Below are positions 27,655 through 37,348 of a stretch of 64,000 nt of DNA, piece after piece. Made by a program: the position numbers and the translations under genes. The DNA is taken from NCBI RefSeq assembly GCF_000739435.1, contig NZ_CP009159.1, forward strand, positions 1,736,001 through 1,800,000, read 5' to 3'. A model generated the notes under the pieces. The model was not told where the DNA came from. It worked only from the letters and a program-made list of their open reading frames with translations, and made no database searches. This DNA is from Actinobacillus suis ATCC 33415 (GTDB taxonomy: Bacteria > Pseudomonadota > Gammaproteobacteria > Enterobacterales > Pasteurellaceae). Position 1 is the first letter of the stretch. The number at the start of each line of letters is the position of its first letter.

Positions 27655-28323
27655 TTATTTTACCCACTCAACGACATCAGCCATTGGCTGGCGAGCTTTT
27701 GGGAATGGCTCCATACCACGATAACCAAAAGCTGCCATTACACTCACTTTGAATAGGTTTGGATCAAACAAACCAGCGTCCGCCAGCATCTTATTCATTT
27801 CCTCTACATGGAAACCTTCGATCGGCGTACTGTCGATACCAATCATTGCAGCAGAAGTCATCATATTTGCTAATGCAATATAACTTTGGCGACAAGCCCA
27901 ATCGTAAAAGCGAGTAGGATTATTCGCAATCGCAATATGTTCCTCTGTGAAATCTTTGTAGAAAGTATTACGTAAATCCACCACTTCTTTTGGTAAATGA
28001 TATACATCATTCATAATATATTGGGTGTAATCGCTACCTTGTTTCAGCGTATTTTCTTGGCGAACAAGGAACACGACAAAATGGCTACAATCCGTTGCTT
28101 TATCCGCTGCGCCCCAAGCATTGTCACGAATCAGTTCACGAATTTTACGGTTTTCAATGACCAAAAATTTCCAAGGTTCAAAACCAAATGAACTTGGTGA
28201 TAAACGCCCTGTTTCTAAAATAAATTCAAAATCTTCCGTACTAATTTTTTTAGTCGGATCATATTGTTTACATGCGTGACGGAAATGAAATGCATCTAAA
28301 ATTTCTTGTTTAGAAATTGCCAT
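27655..28323 (-). CDS. NfsB-like nitroreductase family protein
   Basis: 222 residues, AAGGAGAAG ribosome site. FMN-binding segments are FHFRHACKQYDPTKKIS, GRLSPSSFGFEPWKFLVI and IGIDSTPIEGFHVEEMNKML. The last matches the oxygen-insensitive nitroreductase NfsB / dihydropteridine reductase group. It lies 11 bp downstream of the ABM monooxygenase gene, probably one operon divergent from a LysR regulator. Likely role: NAD(P)H-dependent reduction of quinones or nitroaromatics. Confidence 0.92.
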   Translation of the reverse strand: MAISKQEILDAFHFRHACKQYDPTKKISTEDFEFILETGRLSPSSFGFEPWKFLVIENRKIRELIRDNAWGAADKATDCSHFVVFLVRQENTLKQGSDYTQYIMNDVYHLPKEVVDLRNTFYKDFTEEHIAIANNPTRFYDWACRQSYIALANMMTSAAMIGIDSTPIEGFHVEEMNKMLADAGLFDPNLFKVSVMAAFGYRGMEPFPKARQPMADVVEWVK

Positions 28324-28334
28324 TAAACTTCTCC

Positions 28335-28619
28335 TTAAAATAATTCGACTACGTTAATATCAAGTGGTTGGCTAAGTAAATCCGCAAATTTTTCAACCGC
28401 TTGCGTAAAGTGAACTTGTTGTGTGTGAGTTTCTAAATCCGCCATTGACTGCCACTGCTCAACAAAAGCAAAAGTATTCTCCTTGCCGGCAACAGTACCA
28501 ACTTGGTAACTCACACAACCTTTATCTTGGCGAGAAGCCTCAACCAATGAATTAACCAATGTTTTAAATGTATCAATATGTTCCGGTTTAACTACCGCAA
28601 CCGCATAAACTGCAATCAT
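28335..28619 (-). CDS. Antibiotic biosynthesis monooxygenase (ABM) domain protein, YgiN-like
   Basis: 94 residues. The sequence (AVVKPEHIDTFKTLVNSLVE, CVSYQVG, FVEQWQSMADLETHTQQVHF) is that of a single ABM dimeric alpha-beta barrel, as in the quinol monooxygenase YgiN. Such proteins oxidise quinols or bind polycyclic compounds. Pairing with a downstream nitroreductase resembles the E. coli ygiN-mdaB logic of a quinone redox cycle. It is divergent from the LysR gene at 28743. Confidence 0.88.
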   Translation of the reverse strand: MIAVYAVAVVKPEHIDTFKTLVNSLVEASRQDKGCVSYQVGTVAGKENTFAFVEQWQSMADLETHTQQVHFTQAVEKFADLLSQPLDINVVELF

Positions 28620-28742
28620 CCTATTCTCCGAGCAATGTAAATGAATTAAGGTTGGCTAGTTTAATGTTTTTATATATTGAACAGAATAATCTATAATAGG
28701 AATTTATCTTCCAAAAATGGAAGGGTGTTAATAGAGGATGAT

Positions 28743-29600
28743 ATGGATTTAAATGCAATTAGAATGTTTATTTGTGCGGTACAAATGGGCAGTTTGTCAA
28801 AAGCAGCTGAAAAATTACAACTGCCTCTTTCTACTCTAAGTCGTAACATCAGTGAATTAGAAAAGAACTTACGAATTCAGCTTCTTGAGCGAGCTAAAAC
28901 CGGCGTTACGCCCACTGTTGCCGGTCAAAAATTTTACGAGCAAACCTATCTCAATATGGAAGCAATTTTAGAAGCGGAACGTAATCTACACCATGATGAA
29001 CAACAACTCAGCGGCCTGCTAAGGATTACCACGCCGCCCTCCTATTTTCCTGCATGGAAAATCATCCGAGATTTCCAACAACGTTATCCAAATGTTCAGA
29101 TACAATGTACCGCCAGCGAACGTATTACCGACTTTTTTGCTGACGGTGTTGATGTCGCTTTTCGGTTTTATCGAGAATCGGGCGACCGAGTAATCGCAAA
29201 AAAATTAACGGAAGTTGGGCAAATATTGGTAGCCACCCCTGCATTTTTAGCCAAGTTCGGGACACCTAATTCCTTGGAAGAATTACAACATTTCCCTCTC
29301 GCAGGTTATGGAGAAAATGGAAGATTACGACTCGAAAAAATGTTTTTACAACAAAATATTGAGCTTCCTACTTATTTTGTTAGTAATGATTTTCAAGCGA
29401 TTTTGGAATATGCACTGCATGATTGTGCTATCGGCTTTTTGCCACCTTATTGTGTAGAACAATATCTTACATTAGGGCAATTAGTTGAAATTCTGCCTAA
29501 CGAGCCTAAATACCAGCATCAAATGTACTTGGTTTACCCCTCTCATAAACATCCTTCCACTGTGCTAAAAGCATTTGTTGAATTTGTTTTACAAGCTTAA
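28743..29600 (+). CDS. LysR-family transcriptional regulator
   Basis: 285 residues from the ATG at 28743 (AGAGGATGAT upstream); the frame runs further up to 28677, but that segment lacks a ribosome site. The winged helix MDLNAIRMFICAVQMGSLSK with AAEKLQLPLSTLSRNISELE and the effector domain are typical of the family. It is divergent from the ABM monooxygenase/nitroreductase pair, which it probably regulates. A solitary USS follows the stop. Confidence 0.92.
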   Translation: MDLNAIRMFICAVQMGSLSKAAEKLQLPLSTLSRNISELEKNLRIQLLERAKTGVTPTVAGQKFYEQTYLNMEAILEAERNLHHDEQQLSGLLRITTPPSYFPAWKIIRDFQQRYPNVQIQCTASERITDFFADGVDVAFRFYRESGDRVIAKKLTEVGQILVATPAFLAKFGTPNSLEELQHFPLAGYGENGRLRLEKMFLQQNIELPTYFVSNDFQAILEYALHDCAIGFLPPYCVEQYLTLGQLVEILPNEPKYQHQMYLVYPSHKHPSTVLKAFVEFVLQA

Positions 29601-29666
29601 ATAATGTGGGAAATTAAGATAACAAGCGGTCTAATTTCCCTAATTTTTTGCAAATACGTTCGTCAA

Positions 29667-30566
29667 TTATTGTTTCGTCAAACTCTCCACCAACAAATTT
29701 CTGATCCATTGATAAGCTGGATCTTGGTGGGTGCGTTCGTGCCACGCCATTTGGATTGCAAAGCCCTGTACTTCAAGCGGAAGCTCTTTGCAAATCAATC
29801 CGCTAAGGTTATGGGATAAACGTGATGGCACCAATGCCACTACGTCTGTGCTACGTAAGATATTCGGTAGCAAAGAAAAGTGATTAACCGATACTGATAC
29901 ACGGCGAGTTTTACCGAGTTTCGCCAATGCCTCATCACAAACACCGTAAAATTGTCCGCCGTCATAGGACATCATTGCAAAATCCAATTCACAAAAGTTG
30001 TCTAAATTGAGCGATTGATTTGCCATTGGGTGATCTGCTCGCATCACACAAACATAATGTTCTGTCAGCAACGGCTTGCTGTGTAAATCCGCCGGAATAT
30101 GTTGGGTGGAAACCAAGGCAATATCAATTCTTGCCTGTTCAAATTGGGCTAACAAATCCACGTCTTGTGCCGGTAAAAATGCCACTCGAATTTTCGGTGC
30201 AAGTTGTTTTAAATGGGCTAAAAAAGGTGTGCCAATCGCTTCCAAACCATAATCGGTAGAAGCGATCTTAATCGTCATTTCAGCCGTTTGCGGATCAAAT
30301 TCCACCGGGCGCAACATTCGATTCACTTCCGCCAAAATGGTTTTAACCGAAGGCATTAATGCCAAGGCTCTGGCAGTCGGTTCAATCCCGTGTTGTACAC
30401 GCACAAATAACGGGTCACCAAAGCTATCACGCAAGCGATTTAGCATTGCACTCATTGCCGGCTGAGTCACGGATAAACGTTGTGCCGCTTTGGTTACGTT
30501 ACGTTCTTGCAAGAGTGCATCAAACGCTTTCAATAAGTTTAAATCAACGGTTCTAATATCACGCAT
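29667..30566 (-). CDS. LysR-family transcriptional regulator
   Basis: 299 residues. The DNA-binding domain (LNLLKAFDALLQERNVTKAA, SVTQPAMSAMLNRLR, DPLFVRVQHGIEPT) is of the NodD/LeuO-like LysR branch. An effector-binding domain of about 200 residues follows. It is divergent from the namA-like Old Yellow Enzyme gene at 30657, with 90 bp between starts, which makes that gene and possibly the luciferase-like gene behind it the probable targets. Confidence 0.92.
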   Translation of the reverse strand: MRDIRTVDLNLLKAFDALLQERNVTKAAQRLSVTQPAMSAMLNRLRDSFGDPLFVRVQHGIEPTARALALMPSVKTILAEVNRMLRPVEFDPQTAEMTIKIASTDYGLEAIGTPFLAHLKQLAPKIRVAFLPAQDVDLLAQFEQARIDIALVSTQHIPADLHSKPLLTEHYVCVMRADHPMANQSLNLDNFCELDFAMMSYDGGQFYGVCDEALAKLGKTRRVSVSVNHFSLLPNILRSTDVVALVPSRLSHNLSGLICKELPLEVQGFAIQMAWHERTHQDPAYQWIRNLLVESLTKQ

Positions 30567-30656
30567 ATTTATATTTAGTATAAAGAATAGTGATTAGATT
30601 TTATATCTTCAGCCGATTAAAATCCATTCGTTTTTTAGACATAAAGGATTAGACCC

Positions 30657-31718
30657 ATGGCAAAATTTAGATATTTACAAACACCTTTCAAACTCAAAAA
30701 TCTTGAACTTAAAAATCGTATCGTGATGCCACCAATGTGCCAATATTCAGCAACAGACGGTGTGCCGAACGACTGGCATTTTGTGCATTACACCGCTCGT
30801 GCGATTGGTGGTGTCGGTTTAATCATTGTAGAAATGACTAACGTTGCACCAAACGGTCGTATCACCCCAAGTTGCTTAGGATTATGGAATGATGAACAAC
30901 GTGATGCGTTTAAACCGATTGTTAATTCCGTGCATAAATACGGCAGTAAAATTGCGGTGCAAATCGGTCACGCCGGTCGTAAAGCACAAGATTGCGATGA
31001 TGTAGTTGCCCCTTCGGCAATTCATTACGGTGAATTGGATTATGCCGGTCAGAATTTAAAAACTCCTCGTGAATTAAGCAAAGCGGAAATTCAGGAAGTG
31101 ATTCAATCTTACCAAGATGCGGTAAAACGTGCAGTGGAAGTTGGTTTCGATGCGATTGAAATTCACGGTGCACACGGTTATCTAATTCACCAATTCTCAT
31201 CACCGAAATCAAATAAACGTACTGATGAATATGGTCAAGATCGTTTCTTATTTGGTGAGCAAGTGATTAAAGCGGCTAAAGCGGTCATGCCGGCAGATAT
31301 GCCGTTAATCGTTCGTATCTCTGCACAAGAATTCGGTGCGGACGGTTTTGATGCGGATTACGGTGTGGAAATGGCAAAACGTTTTGCAGCAGCAGGTGCG
31401 GATTGTATGCACGTAAGTGCCGGCGGTGACGGTGTGTTAGCAGAAGGTAAACATCCTCCATTTAACGCAGGCTATCAAGTATATCTAGCTCGTGCGGTAA
31501 AACAAGCGACCGGTTTACCTACTATTGCTGTCGGTATGTTGGACGATGCGAATGTGGTTGATCATGTGTTAGCAATCGGCGATGCGGATCTAGTGGGCGT
31601 TGGCCGTGCATTATTACGTGACCCACAATGGTTATTGAATGTACAATACGCACAAAATGCGTCAAATAACAGCGGTATTGAATTTGTGCCTGCACAATAT
31701 CAACGCGGTTATTTCTAA
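30657..31718 (+). CDS. namA: NADPH dehydrogenase, NamA/YqjM-type Old Yellow Enzyme
   Basis: 353 residues, AAGGATTAG before the ATG. FMN/TIM-barrel motifs are LELKNRIVMPPMCQYSA (with the redox-tuning Cys of the YqjM class), IEIHGAHGYLIHQFSSPKSN and VGVGRALLRDPQW. These enzymes reduce the C=C bond of enones and can act on nitro compounds. It is the second OYE in the window but of a different subclass from that at 22571. It ends in a USS hairpin, which separates it from the luciferase-like gene. Confidence 0.92.
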   Translation: MAKFRYLQTPFKLKNLELKNRIVMPPMCQYSATDGVPNDWHFVHYTARAIGGVGLIIVEMTNVAPNGRITPSCLGLWNDEQRDAFKPIVNSVHKYGSKIAVQIGHAGRKAQDCDDVVAPSAIHYGELDYAGQNLKTPRELSKAEIQEVIQSYQDAVKRAVEVGFDAIEIHGAHGYLIHQFSSPKSNKRTDEYGQDRFLFGEQVIKAAKAVMPADMPLIVRISAQEFGADGFDADYGVEMAKRFAAAGADCMHVSAGGDGVLAEGKHPPFNAGYQVYLARAVKQATGLPTIAVGMLDDANVVDHVLAIGDADLVGVGRALLRDPQWLLNVQYAQNASNNSGIEFVPAQYQRGYF

Positions 31719-31734
31719 TTAACGTCTATACAAG

Positions 31735-31766
31735 CGGTGTAAAAACAAGCATTTTTACACCGTTTT
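31735..31766 (+). terminator. USS-containing terminator after namA
   Basis: CGGTGTAAAAA (31735-31745) pairs with TTTTTACACCG (31752-31762), followed by TTTT. Confidence 0.75.
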
Positions 31767-31796
31767 CTTATTTATCACACTCGGATTTATCACATT

Positions 31797-32834
31797 ATGC
31801 AACTTTCTATTTTAAATCTCGTCCCGGTGCGTGAAGGACAAGACTACGCACAAGCAATGCAATCTATGGTGAAACTGGCACAACTGGCGGAAGAACTGGA
31901 TTTGGCTCGCTATTGGATTGCCGAACACCATAATATGAAAAACCTAGCCAGCTCGGCGACCACTCTGCTGATTCAACACGCGTTAGCCAATACTAAAAAA
32001 ATTGCGGTCGGCTCTGGCGGCGTGATGTTACCGAACCACAGCCCTTATATTGTGGCGGAACAATACGGTACACTTGCAACCCTTTATCCAAATCGTGTCC
32101 AACTTGGCTTAGGCAGAGCGCCCGGCACCGATATGCGTACCGCTAATGCGTTACGCCGAGGGGCAAAACATCTCGAATTTCCGGATGAAATTGCCGAACT
32201 GCGTGGTTATTTCCAAAATACCAATCCGGTTTCCGCTTACCCTGCCGCCGGTTTAGATATTCCGTTCTATATTTTAGGTTCCAGCACCGAAAGCGCTTAT
32301 TTAGCGGCAGAACTCGGCTTACCTTATGCGTTTGCCGCTCACTTTGCCCCACGTATGATGATGGAAGCGGTCGAAATTTATCGCCGTTATTTCAAGCCGT
32401 CCGCCTATTTGGCAAAACCTTATGTGATTATGGGCGTGAATGCGATTGTGGCGGACAGCGATGCGGAAGCACAAAGTCTGGTGACCACCCAAACCCAATT
32501 CTTTATTAATGTCGTGACCAATGCACAACAGAATTTACAACCGCCAATGGCAAATGATGCGGAAGTGTGGCAAAACTTTAACCGTACGGAAAACGAGCTA
32601 CACTTCGGACCGGTCGATTTACGTGAAATGCAGATTTACCACCAAGAAAAAGCGGTGGTGGAACAAATGACCGCTTGCACGCTAGTCGGCTCGCCAGCAA
32701 CGGTTAAAACCCAATTGACACAATTAGCTAAACGAGCGGAAATTGATGAAATTATGGCGGTAACTTATATCTACGATGAACAAAAACAAGCGAAATCTTA
32801 CCGCTTGTTGAAGGAAATTATTGATCAGTTCTAG
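31797..32834 (+). CDS. Luciferase-like (LLM class) flavin-dependent oxidoreductase
   Basis: 345 residues. The bacterial luciferase/TIM-barrel family is shown by YWIAEHHNMKNLASSATTLL, IAVGSGGVMLPNHSPYIVAEQ and VQLGLGRAPGTD. This is the YhbW-like subgroup that annotation usually calls MsnO8-type. It would need reduced flavin from a partner reductase; several candidates are encoded in the same island. It is downstream of namA but separated by a terminator. Substrate unknown. Confidence 0.9.
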   Translation: MQLSILNLVPVREGQDYAQAMQSMVKLAQLAEELDLARYWIAEHHNMKNLASSATTLLIQHALANTKKIAVGSGGVMLPNHSPYIVAEQYGTLATLYPNRVQLGLGRAPGTDMRTANALRRGAKHLEFPDEIAELRGYFQNTNPVSAYPAAGLDIPFYILGSSTESAYLAAELGLPYAFAAHFAPRMMMEAVEIYRRYFKPSAYLAKPYVIMGVNAIVADSDAEAQSLVTTQTQFFINVVTNAQQNLQPPMANDAEVWQNFNRTENELHFGPVDLREMQIYHQEKAVVEQMTACTLVGSPATVKTQLTQLAKRAEIDEIMAVTYIYDEQKQAKSYRLLKEIIDQF

Positions 32835-33033
32835 CCTAGTCAACTAACGGCTTGCTTAAAAGTAAAGCTCCTCCCCTAAGAGAGAATAAGCGGTTAGATT
32901 TGTGCAAAATTTTGCAAAAAGTTTTGTCAATCTAACCGATTGTCTTTTTTCTAGTAGCAAAAAATGGCTATTTATGTTAAAAATTACGACAAATTTTCTC
33001 TCACATTCCCATTCACATTAAAGGAACACAACA

Positions 33034-33858
33034 ATGTCTTTACAAGCAATTATTGAAGCGGCATTTGAGCGTCGTGCTGAAATCACACCAAAAACTGTTG
33101 ATGCAGAAACTCGTGCTGCAATCGAAGAAGTTATCGAAGGTTTAGATAGCGGTAAATATCGTGTAGCGGAAAAAATTGACGGTGAGTGGGTAACTCATCA
33201 GTGGTTAAAAAAAGCGGTTTTACTTTCATTCCGTATCAATGACAACCAAATCATTGATGGCGCAGAAACCAAATACTACGACAAAGTAGGTTTAAAATTT
33301 GCCGATTACACTGAAGAACGTTTTGCACAAGAAGGTTTCCGTGTAGTGCCGTCTGCAACAGTACGTAAAGGCGCATATATTTCTAAAAACTGCGTATTAA
33401 TGCCATCTTATGTAAACATCGGTGCATACGTGGGCGAAGGTACGATGGTTGACACTTGGGCAACCGTAGGCTCATGCGCACAAATTGGTAAAAACGTTCA
33501 CTTATCTGGTGGTGTAGGTATCGGTGGTGTATTAGAACCATTACAAGCAAACCCAACTATTATCGGAGATAACTGCTTTATCGGCGCACGTTCAGAAGTG
33601 GTTGAAGGCGTAATCGTAGAAGACGGTTGTGTAATTTCAATGGGCGTATTTATCGGCCAATCAACCCGTATTTATGACCGTGAAACCGGCGAAATCCACT
33701 ATGGTCGAGTACCGGCAGGTTCGGTGGTTGTTTCTGGTAGCCTTCCGTCAAAATGCGGTAAATACAGCTTATATTGCGCAGTTATCGTGAAAAAAGTTGA
33801 TGCGAAAACATTAGGTAAAGTGGGTATCAACGAATTACTTCGTACTATTGAAGAGTAA
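33034..33858 (+). CDS. dapD: 2,3,4,5-tetrahydropyridine-2,6-dicarboxylate N-succinyltransferase
   Basis: 274 residues, AAGGAACA before the ATG. This is the cytosolic DapD of the succinylase route to meso-diaminopimelate and lysine. Length and sequence are standard, with left-handed beta-helix hexapeptide repeats ([45 protein letters not shown]) and C-terminal [18 protein letters not shown]. dapE, a later step of the same pathway, lies at 42135. It appears monocistronic, with a terminator after the stop. Confidence 0.98.
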   Translation: MSLQAIIEAAFERRAEITPKTVDAETRAAIEEVIEGLDSGKYRVAEKIDGEWVTHQWLKKAVLLSFRINDNQIIDGAETKYYDKVGLKFADYTEERFAQEGFRVVPSATVRKGAYISKNCVLMPSYVNIGAYVGEGTMVDTWATVGSCAQIGKNVHLSGGVGIGGVLEPLQANPTIIGDNCFIGARSEVVEGVIVEDGCVISMGVFIGQSTRIYDRETGEIHYGRVPAGSVVVSGSLPSKCGKYSLYCAVIVKKVDAKTLGKVGINELLRTIEE

Positions 33859-33871
33859 TTAAATCTTTCCG

Positions 33872-33902
33872 CCCCCTTCTTGCAAAAGAGGGGGATTTTT
33901 TT
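33872..33902 (+). terminator. Terminator after dapD
   Basis: CCCCCTTCT pairs with AGAGGGGG around TGCAAA, followed by seven T residues. Confidence 0.8.
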
Positions 33903-33922
33903 ACCGCTTGTAAGGAATCGAT

Positions 33923-34387
33923 ATGAAAAAAATTCTTCTCCTCAATGGTCCGAATTTAAATATGTTAGGTAAACGTGAACCGCATATTTACGGTTCACAA
34001 ACCCTCGCAGATATTGAACAACACTTACAACAATCGGCACAGGCACAAGGCTACGAATTAGATTACTTCCAAGCAAACGGTGAAGAGCCGCTGATTAATC
34101 GTATTCATCAAGCCTTTCAAAATACCGATTTCATTATTATTAATCCGGGTGCATTTACCCACACTAGTGTTGCGATTCGTGATGCGTTATTGGCTGTGTC
34201 TATTCCGTTTGTTGAAGTCCATCTTTCGAATGTTCACGCCCGTGAACCTTTCCGCCATCATTCTTATCTAAGTGATGTTGCAAAAGGCGTGATTTGCGGT
34301 TTAGGTGCAAAAGGTTATGATTATGCGCTCGACTTCGCAATTTCAGAATTACAAAAAATACAATTAGGAGAAATGATGAATGGCTAA
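33923..34387 (+). CDS. aroQ: 3-dehydroquinate dehydratase, type II
   Basis: 154 residues, TAAGGAATCG before the ATG. It converts 3-dehydroquinate to 3-dehydroshikimate in aromatic amino acid biosynthesis. Signature segments are [55 protein letters not shown] and [10 protein letters not shown]. In many gamma-proteobacteria it is followed directly by accB-accC. Here a glycosyltransferase gene overlaps its 3' end by 8 bp. Confidence 0.97.
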   Translation: MKKILLLNGPNLNMLGKREPHIYGSQTLADIEQHLQQSAQAQGYELDYFQANGEEPLINRIHQAFQNTDFIIINPGAFTHTSVAIRDALLAVSIPFVEVHLSNVHAREPFRHHSYLSDVAKGVICGLGAKGYDYALDFAISELQKIQLGEMMNG

Positions 34388-35168
34388 TCCGGTGAAATAT
34401 GAATCGCTGATTGTCGTCTGTAACGGTTTAGAACGCTTATTCGGCAATATTGTTAAAGTATTAAGCTACCCGTTTCATGCCGTTTTGCCTAAACTTCGTT
34501 TTACCATTCCGGAATATAGTCCGGCAAAAATTAAGTCGAAGCAAACTACCCGAATCACGAAAACCATTTGGCAAACCAATTATTCAAACAAAGTAACGTT
34601 ACCGGTATATGCGAATTATCTGTTTAACCGCTTAATGTCGCTAAGTTACGATTATCGCTATGTCAGTACTGAAGATCGTGAGGCTTATATTAAGGCGAAT
34701 GCTGATGAACGCACATTTAATGCTTATAGCAAGCTAACCGACGGTGCGGCGCAAGCAGATTTTTGGCGTGTGTTTACATTATTGCAAGAAGGCGGAATCT
34801 ATATTGATATTGACGGGCATTTGGTCTTCCCAATCTCACAAATTATTCGGGAAAATGATCAGGAAGTCTTAATTAAACGTCGTGACAAATATACCAATTT
34901 CTTTTTAGCTTGCGAGAAAGGTCATCCTATCTTAAAAGATACGCTCGAAATTATTGTCAGCAATATTGAAAATCGCCGAATTGAAGGCGGTGTCTTCGTG
35001 ATGACGGGGCCGGATACACTGAATGCCGCAATTGGTAGCAAACAAGTCAATACTCGCCGAGACAAAGTGACTTGCGCACAAGGTACTTTCACCAACGAGT
35101 ATTTTCAGTATATTGACAAACCTCGTAGTAAATGGAACTACAAAAAGAACGAAGATTTATTAAAATAA
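34380..35168 (+). CDS. Glycosyltransferase with DXD sugar-binding region
   Basis: 262 residues. The ATG at 34380 lies inside the last codons of aroQ (8-bp overlap, GGAGAAATG context), indicating translational coupling. The DXD-type motif is in [13 protein letters not shown], preceded by [15 protein letters not shown], as in the Gly_transf_sug / capsular glycosyltransferase group. The protein has no signal peptide, so it is probably cytosolic, acting on LPS or another surface glycan. It interrupts the aroQ-accB-accC arrangement and is followed by two hairpins. Confidence 0.85.
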   Translation: MANPVKYESLIVVCNGLERLFGNIVKVLSYPFHAVLPKLRFTIPEYSPAKIKSKQTTRITKTIWQTNYSNKVTLPVYANYLFNRLMSLSYDYRYVSTEDREAYIKANADERTFNAYSKLTDGAAQADFWRVFTLLQEGGIYIDIDGHLVFPISQIIRENDQEVLIKRRDKYTNFFLACEKGHPILKDTLEIIVSNIENRRIEGGVFVMTGPDTLNAAIGSKQVNTRRDKVTCAQGTFTNEYFQYIDKPRSKWNYKKNEDLLK

Positions 35169-35214
35169 GTTCGCTTTGTAACTGCTACGATGAGTTATAA
35201 AATTGCGTGAATAT

Positions 35215-35250
35215 CGCCAATTTTACGAGATTTTATTCGCAAAATTGGCG
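35215..35250. repeat. Hairpin in the leader before accB
   Basis: CGCCAATTTT (35215-35224) and AAAATTGGCG (35241-35250) are perfectly complementary around a 16-nt loop. No T run follows. It lies 47 bp after the glycosyltransferase stop and 90 bp before accB. Confidence 0.65.
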
Positions 35251-35278
35251 AAATTCAGGTAATCTAGACAAGATTTTT

Positions 35279-35312
35279 ACTCTGCACAGTATTGTGCAGA
35301 GTTTCTCTTTTT
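35279..35312 (+). terminator. Terminator-like hairpin upstream of accB
   Basis: ACTCTGCACA (35279-35288) pairs with TGTGCAGAGT (35293-35302), followed by a pyrimidine-rich TTCTCTTTTT. It is either the end of the aroQ-glycosyltransferase unit or an accB leader attenuator. Confidence 0.7.
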
Positions 35313-35339
35313 AATTGACTATAAAAACGGAATCTCACT

Positions 35340-35807
35340 ATGGATATTCGCAAAATCAAAAAACTTATCGAATTAGTTGAAGAATCAGGCATCACTGAAT
35401 TAGAAGTGTCTGAAGAAGAAGGTACAGTACGTATTAGTCGTGCTCAACCGGCCGCATCAGCGGCAGTGCAATATGTTGCGGCACCTCAAGCGGCAGCGGT
35501 TGCGCCAGCAGCGGCTCCTGTTGCACAAGCGGCACCTGCAGCTGCAGCGCCGGCTGCATCAGCAGAAGTAAGCGGTCACGCAGTGCTTTCACCAATGGTA
35601 GGTACTTTCTACCGCAGCCCAAGCCCAGATGCAAAACCATTTATTGAAGTAGGTCAAACAGTAAACGTTGGTGATGCATTATGTATCGTTGAAGCAATGA
35701 AAATGATGAACCGTATCGAATCAGACAAAGCCGGTGTGGTTAAAGCGATTTTAGTAAACGACGGCGAAGCGGTTGAATTCGACCAAAAACTTATCATCAT
35801 CGAATAA
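35340..35807 (+). CDS. accB: Biotin carboxyl carrier protein of acetyl-CoA carboxylase
   Basis: 155 residues. It carries the biotin that shuttles carboxylate between AccC and AccAD in fatty acid synthesis. There is an N-terminal helical part (residues 1-35), an Ala/Pro-rich linker (about 37-77), and a C-terminal biotinyl domain with Lys121 in VEAMKMMNR. Standard size. accC follows at 35963 with a 155-bp gap containing a USS and an imperfect inverted partner, so read-through or partial attenuation is possible. Confidence 0.98.
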   Translation: MDIRKIKKLIELVEESGITELEVSEEEGTVRISRAQPAASAAVQYVAAPQAAAVAPAAAPVAQAAPAAAAPAASAEVSGHAVLSPMVGTFYRSPSPDAKPFIEVGQTVNVGDALCIVEAMKMMNRIESDKAGVVKAILVNDGEAVEFDQKLIIIE

Positions 35808-35962
35808 TTTATTCACCACGGAAATAACGGAATACACGGAATTCTACAAGCTGACAAGCGGTCTATTTTCTCTCAAATTTTGCAAAAAAATCAGTAAAAT
35901 TGACCGCTTACAGCTTCTTCTGAGTGTTCCGTTCTCTTCCTTGGTAAAAGGGGAAAACTCCA

Positions 35963-37306
35963 ATGTTAGAAAAAGTTGTCATTGCAAACCGTGGTGAAAT
36001 CGCATTACGTATTTTACGTGCGTGTAAAGAGCTTGGTATCAAAACGGTTGCGGTTCACTCAACGGCTGACCGTGAATTAAAACACGTGCTTTTAGCGGAC
36101 GAAACAATTTGTATCGGTCCAGCACCTTCAGTAAAAAGTTACTTAAATATTCCAATGATCATTGCCGCTGCAGAAGTGACTAACGCAGACGCAATCCACC
36201 CAGGCTACGGTTTCTTATCTGAAAATGCGGACTTTGCCGAACAAGTAGAAAACTCAGGCTTTACCTTTATCGGCCCGACTGCCGACGTGATTCGTTTAAT
36301 GGGCGATAAAGTATCGGCAATCAATGCAATGAAAAAAGCGGGCGTGCCTTGCGTACCGGGTTCTGACGGCCCAGTGGGTAACGATCCGGTAAAAAACAAA
36401 GAAATTGCAAAACGTATCGGTTATCCGGTTATTATTAAGGCGTCTGGCGGCGGCGGCGGTCGTGGTATGCGTGTGGTATACAACGAGAAAGATCTCGAAG
36501 AATCTATCGCAATGACCAAAGCGGAAGCGAAAGCAGCATTTAATAACGATATGGTGTACATGGAAAAATATTTAGAAAATCCACGCCATATTGAAATCCA
36601 AGTTTTAGCGGATACACACGGTAATGCGGTTTATTTAGCGGAACGTGACTGTTCAATGCAACGCCGTCACCAAAAAGTGGTGGAAGAAGCACCGGCACCG
36701 GGTATTACCCCTGAATTACGTAAATTCATCGGTGAACGTTGTGCGAATGCGTGTCGTGAAATCGGCTATCGTGGTGCGGGTACATTTGAATTCTTATTCG
36801 AAAACGGTGAATTCTATTTCATCGAAATGAATACCCGTTTACAAGTAGAACATCCGGTAACAGAAATGATCACCGGCGTGGACTTAGTAAAAGAGCAATT
36901 ACGTGTGGCGGCAGGTCTTCCGATTTCAATTAAACAAGAAGACATTAAAGTGAAAGGTCATGCGATCGAATGCCGTATCAATGCGGAAGATCCGAATACC
37001 TTCTTACCTTCTCCGGGTAAAATCACACGTTTACACGTGCCGGGCGGTTTAGGCGTACGTTGGGATTCTCACATTTATACCGGTTATACCGTACCACCGC
37101 ATTATGATTCAATGATCGGTAAATTGATTACTTTTGCAGAAGATCGTGATATTGCAATCCGTCGTATGCAAAATGCCTTATCAGAAACGATTGTAGAAGG
37201 AATTAAAACCAATATTCCATTACACAATCTGATTATGGAAGACGAAAACTTCCGTAAAGGTGGCACGAATATCCACTACCTCGAGAAAAAGCTCGGTCTT
37301 AAATAA
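35963..37306 (+). CDS. accC: Biotin carboxylase subunit of acetyl-CoA carboxylase
   Basis: 447 residues, GGGGAAAAC before the ATG. It carboxylates the biotin on AccB using ATP and bicarbonate. The biotin carboxylase N-domain ([19 protein letters not shown]), the ATP-grasp glycine loop ([15 protein letters not shown]), the active-site segment [15 protein letters not shown] and the C-domain are all present. The length is that of E. coli AccC. Confidence 0.98.
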   Translation: MLEKVVIANRGEIALRILRACKELGIKTVAVHSTADRELKHVLLADETICIGPAPSVKSYLNIPMIIAAAEVTNADAIHPGYGFLSENADFAEQVENSGFTFIGPTADVIRLMGDKVSAINAMKKAGVPCVPGSDGPVGNDPVKNKEIAKRIGYPVIIKASGGGGGRGMRVVYNEKDLEESIAMTKAEAKAAFNNDMVYMEKYLENPRHIEIQVLADTHGNAVYLAERDCSMQRRHQKVVEEAPAPGITPELRKFIGERCANACREIGYRGAGTFEFLFENGEFYFIEMNTRLQVEHPVTEMITGVDLVKEQLRVAAGLPISIKQEDIKVKGHAIECRINAEDPNTFLPSPGKITRLHVPGGLGVRWDSHIYTGYTVPPHYDSMIGKLITFAEDRDIAIRRMQNALSETIVEGIKTNIPLHNLIMEDENFRKGGTNIHYLEKKLGLK

Positions 37307-37311
37307 GCAAC

Positions 37312-37344
37312 AAGCGGTAAGATTTTCAGTAAATCTTACCGCTT
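37312..37344. terminator. Inverted USS pair, bidirectional terminator
   Basis: AAGCGGTAAGATTT and AAATCTTACCGCTT form a 14-bp perfect stem between the convergent accC and mobA-mobB genes. Confidence 0.88.
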
Positions 37345-37348
37345 TCTT

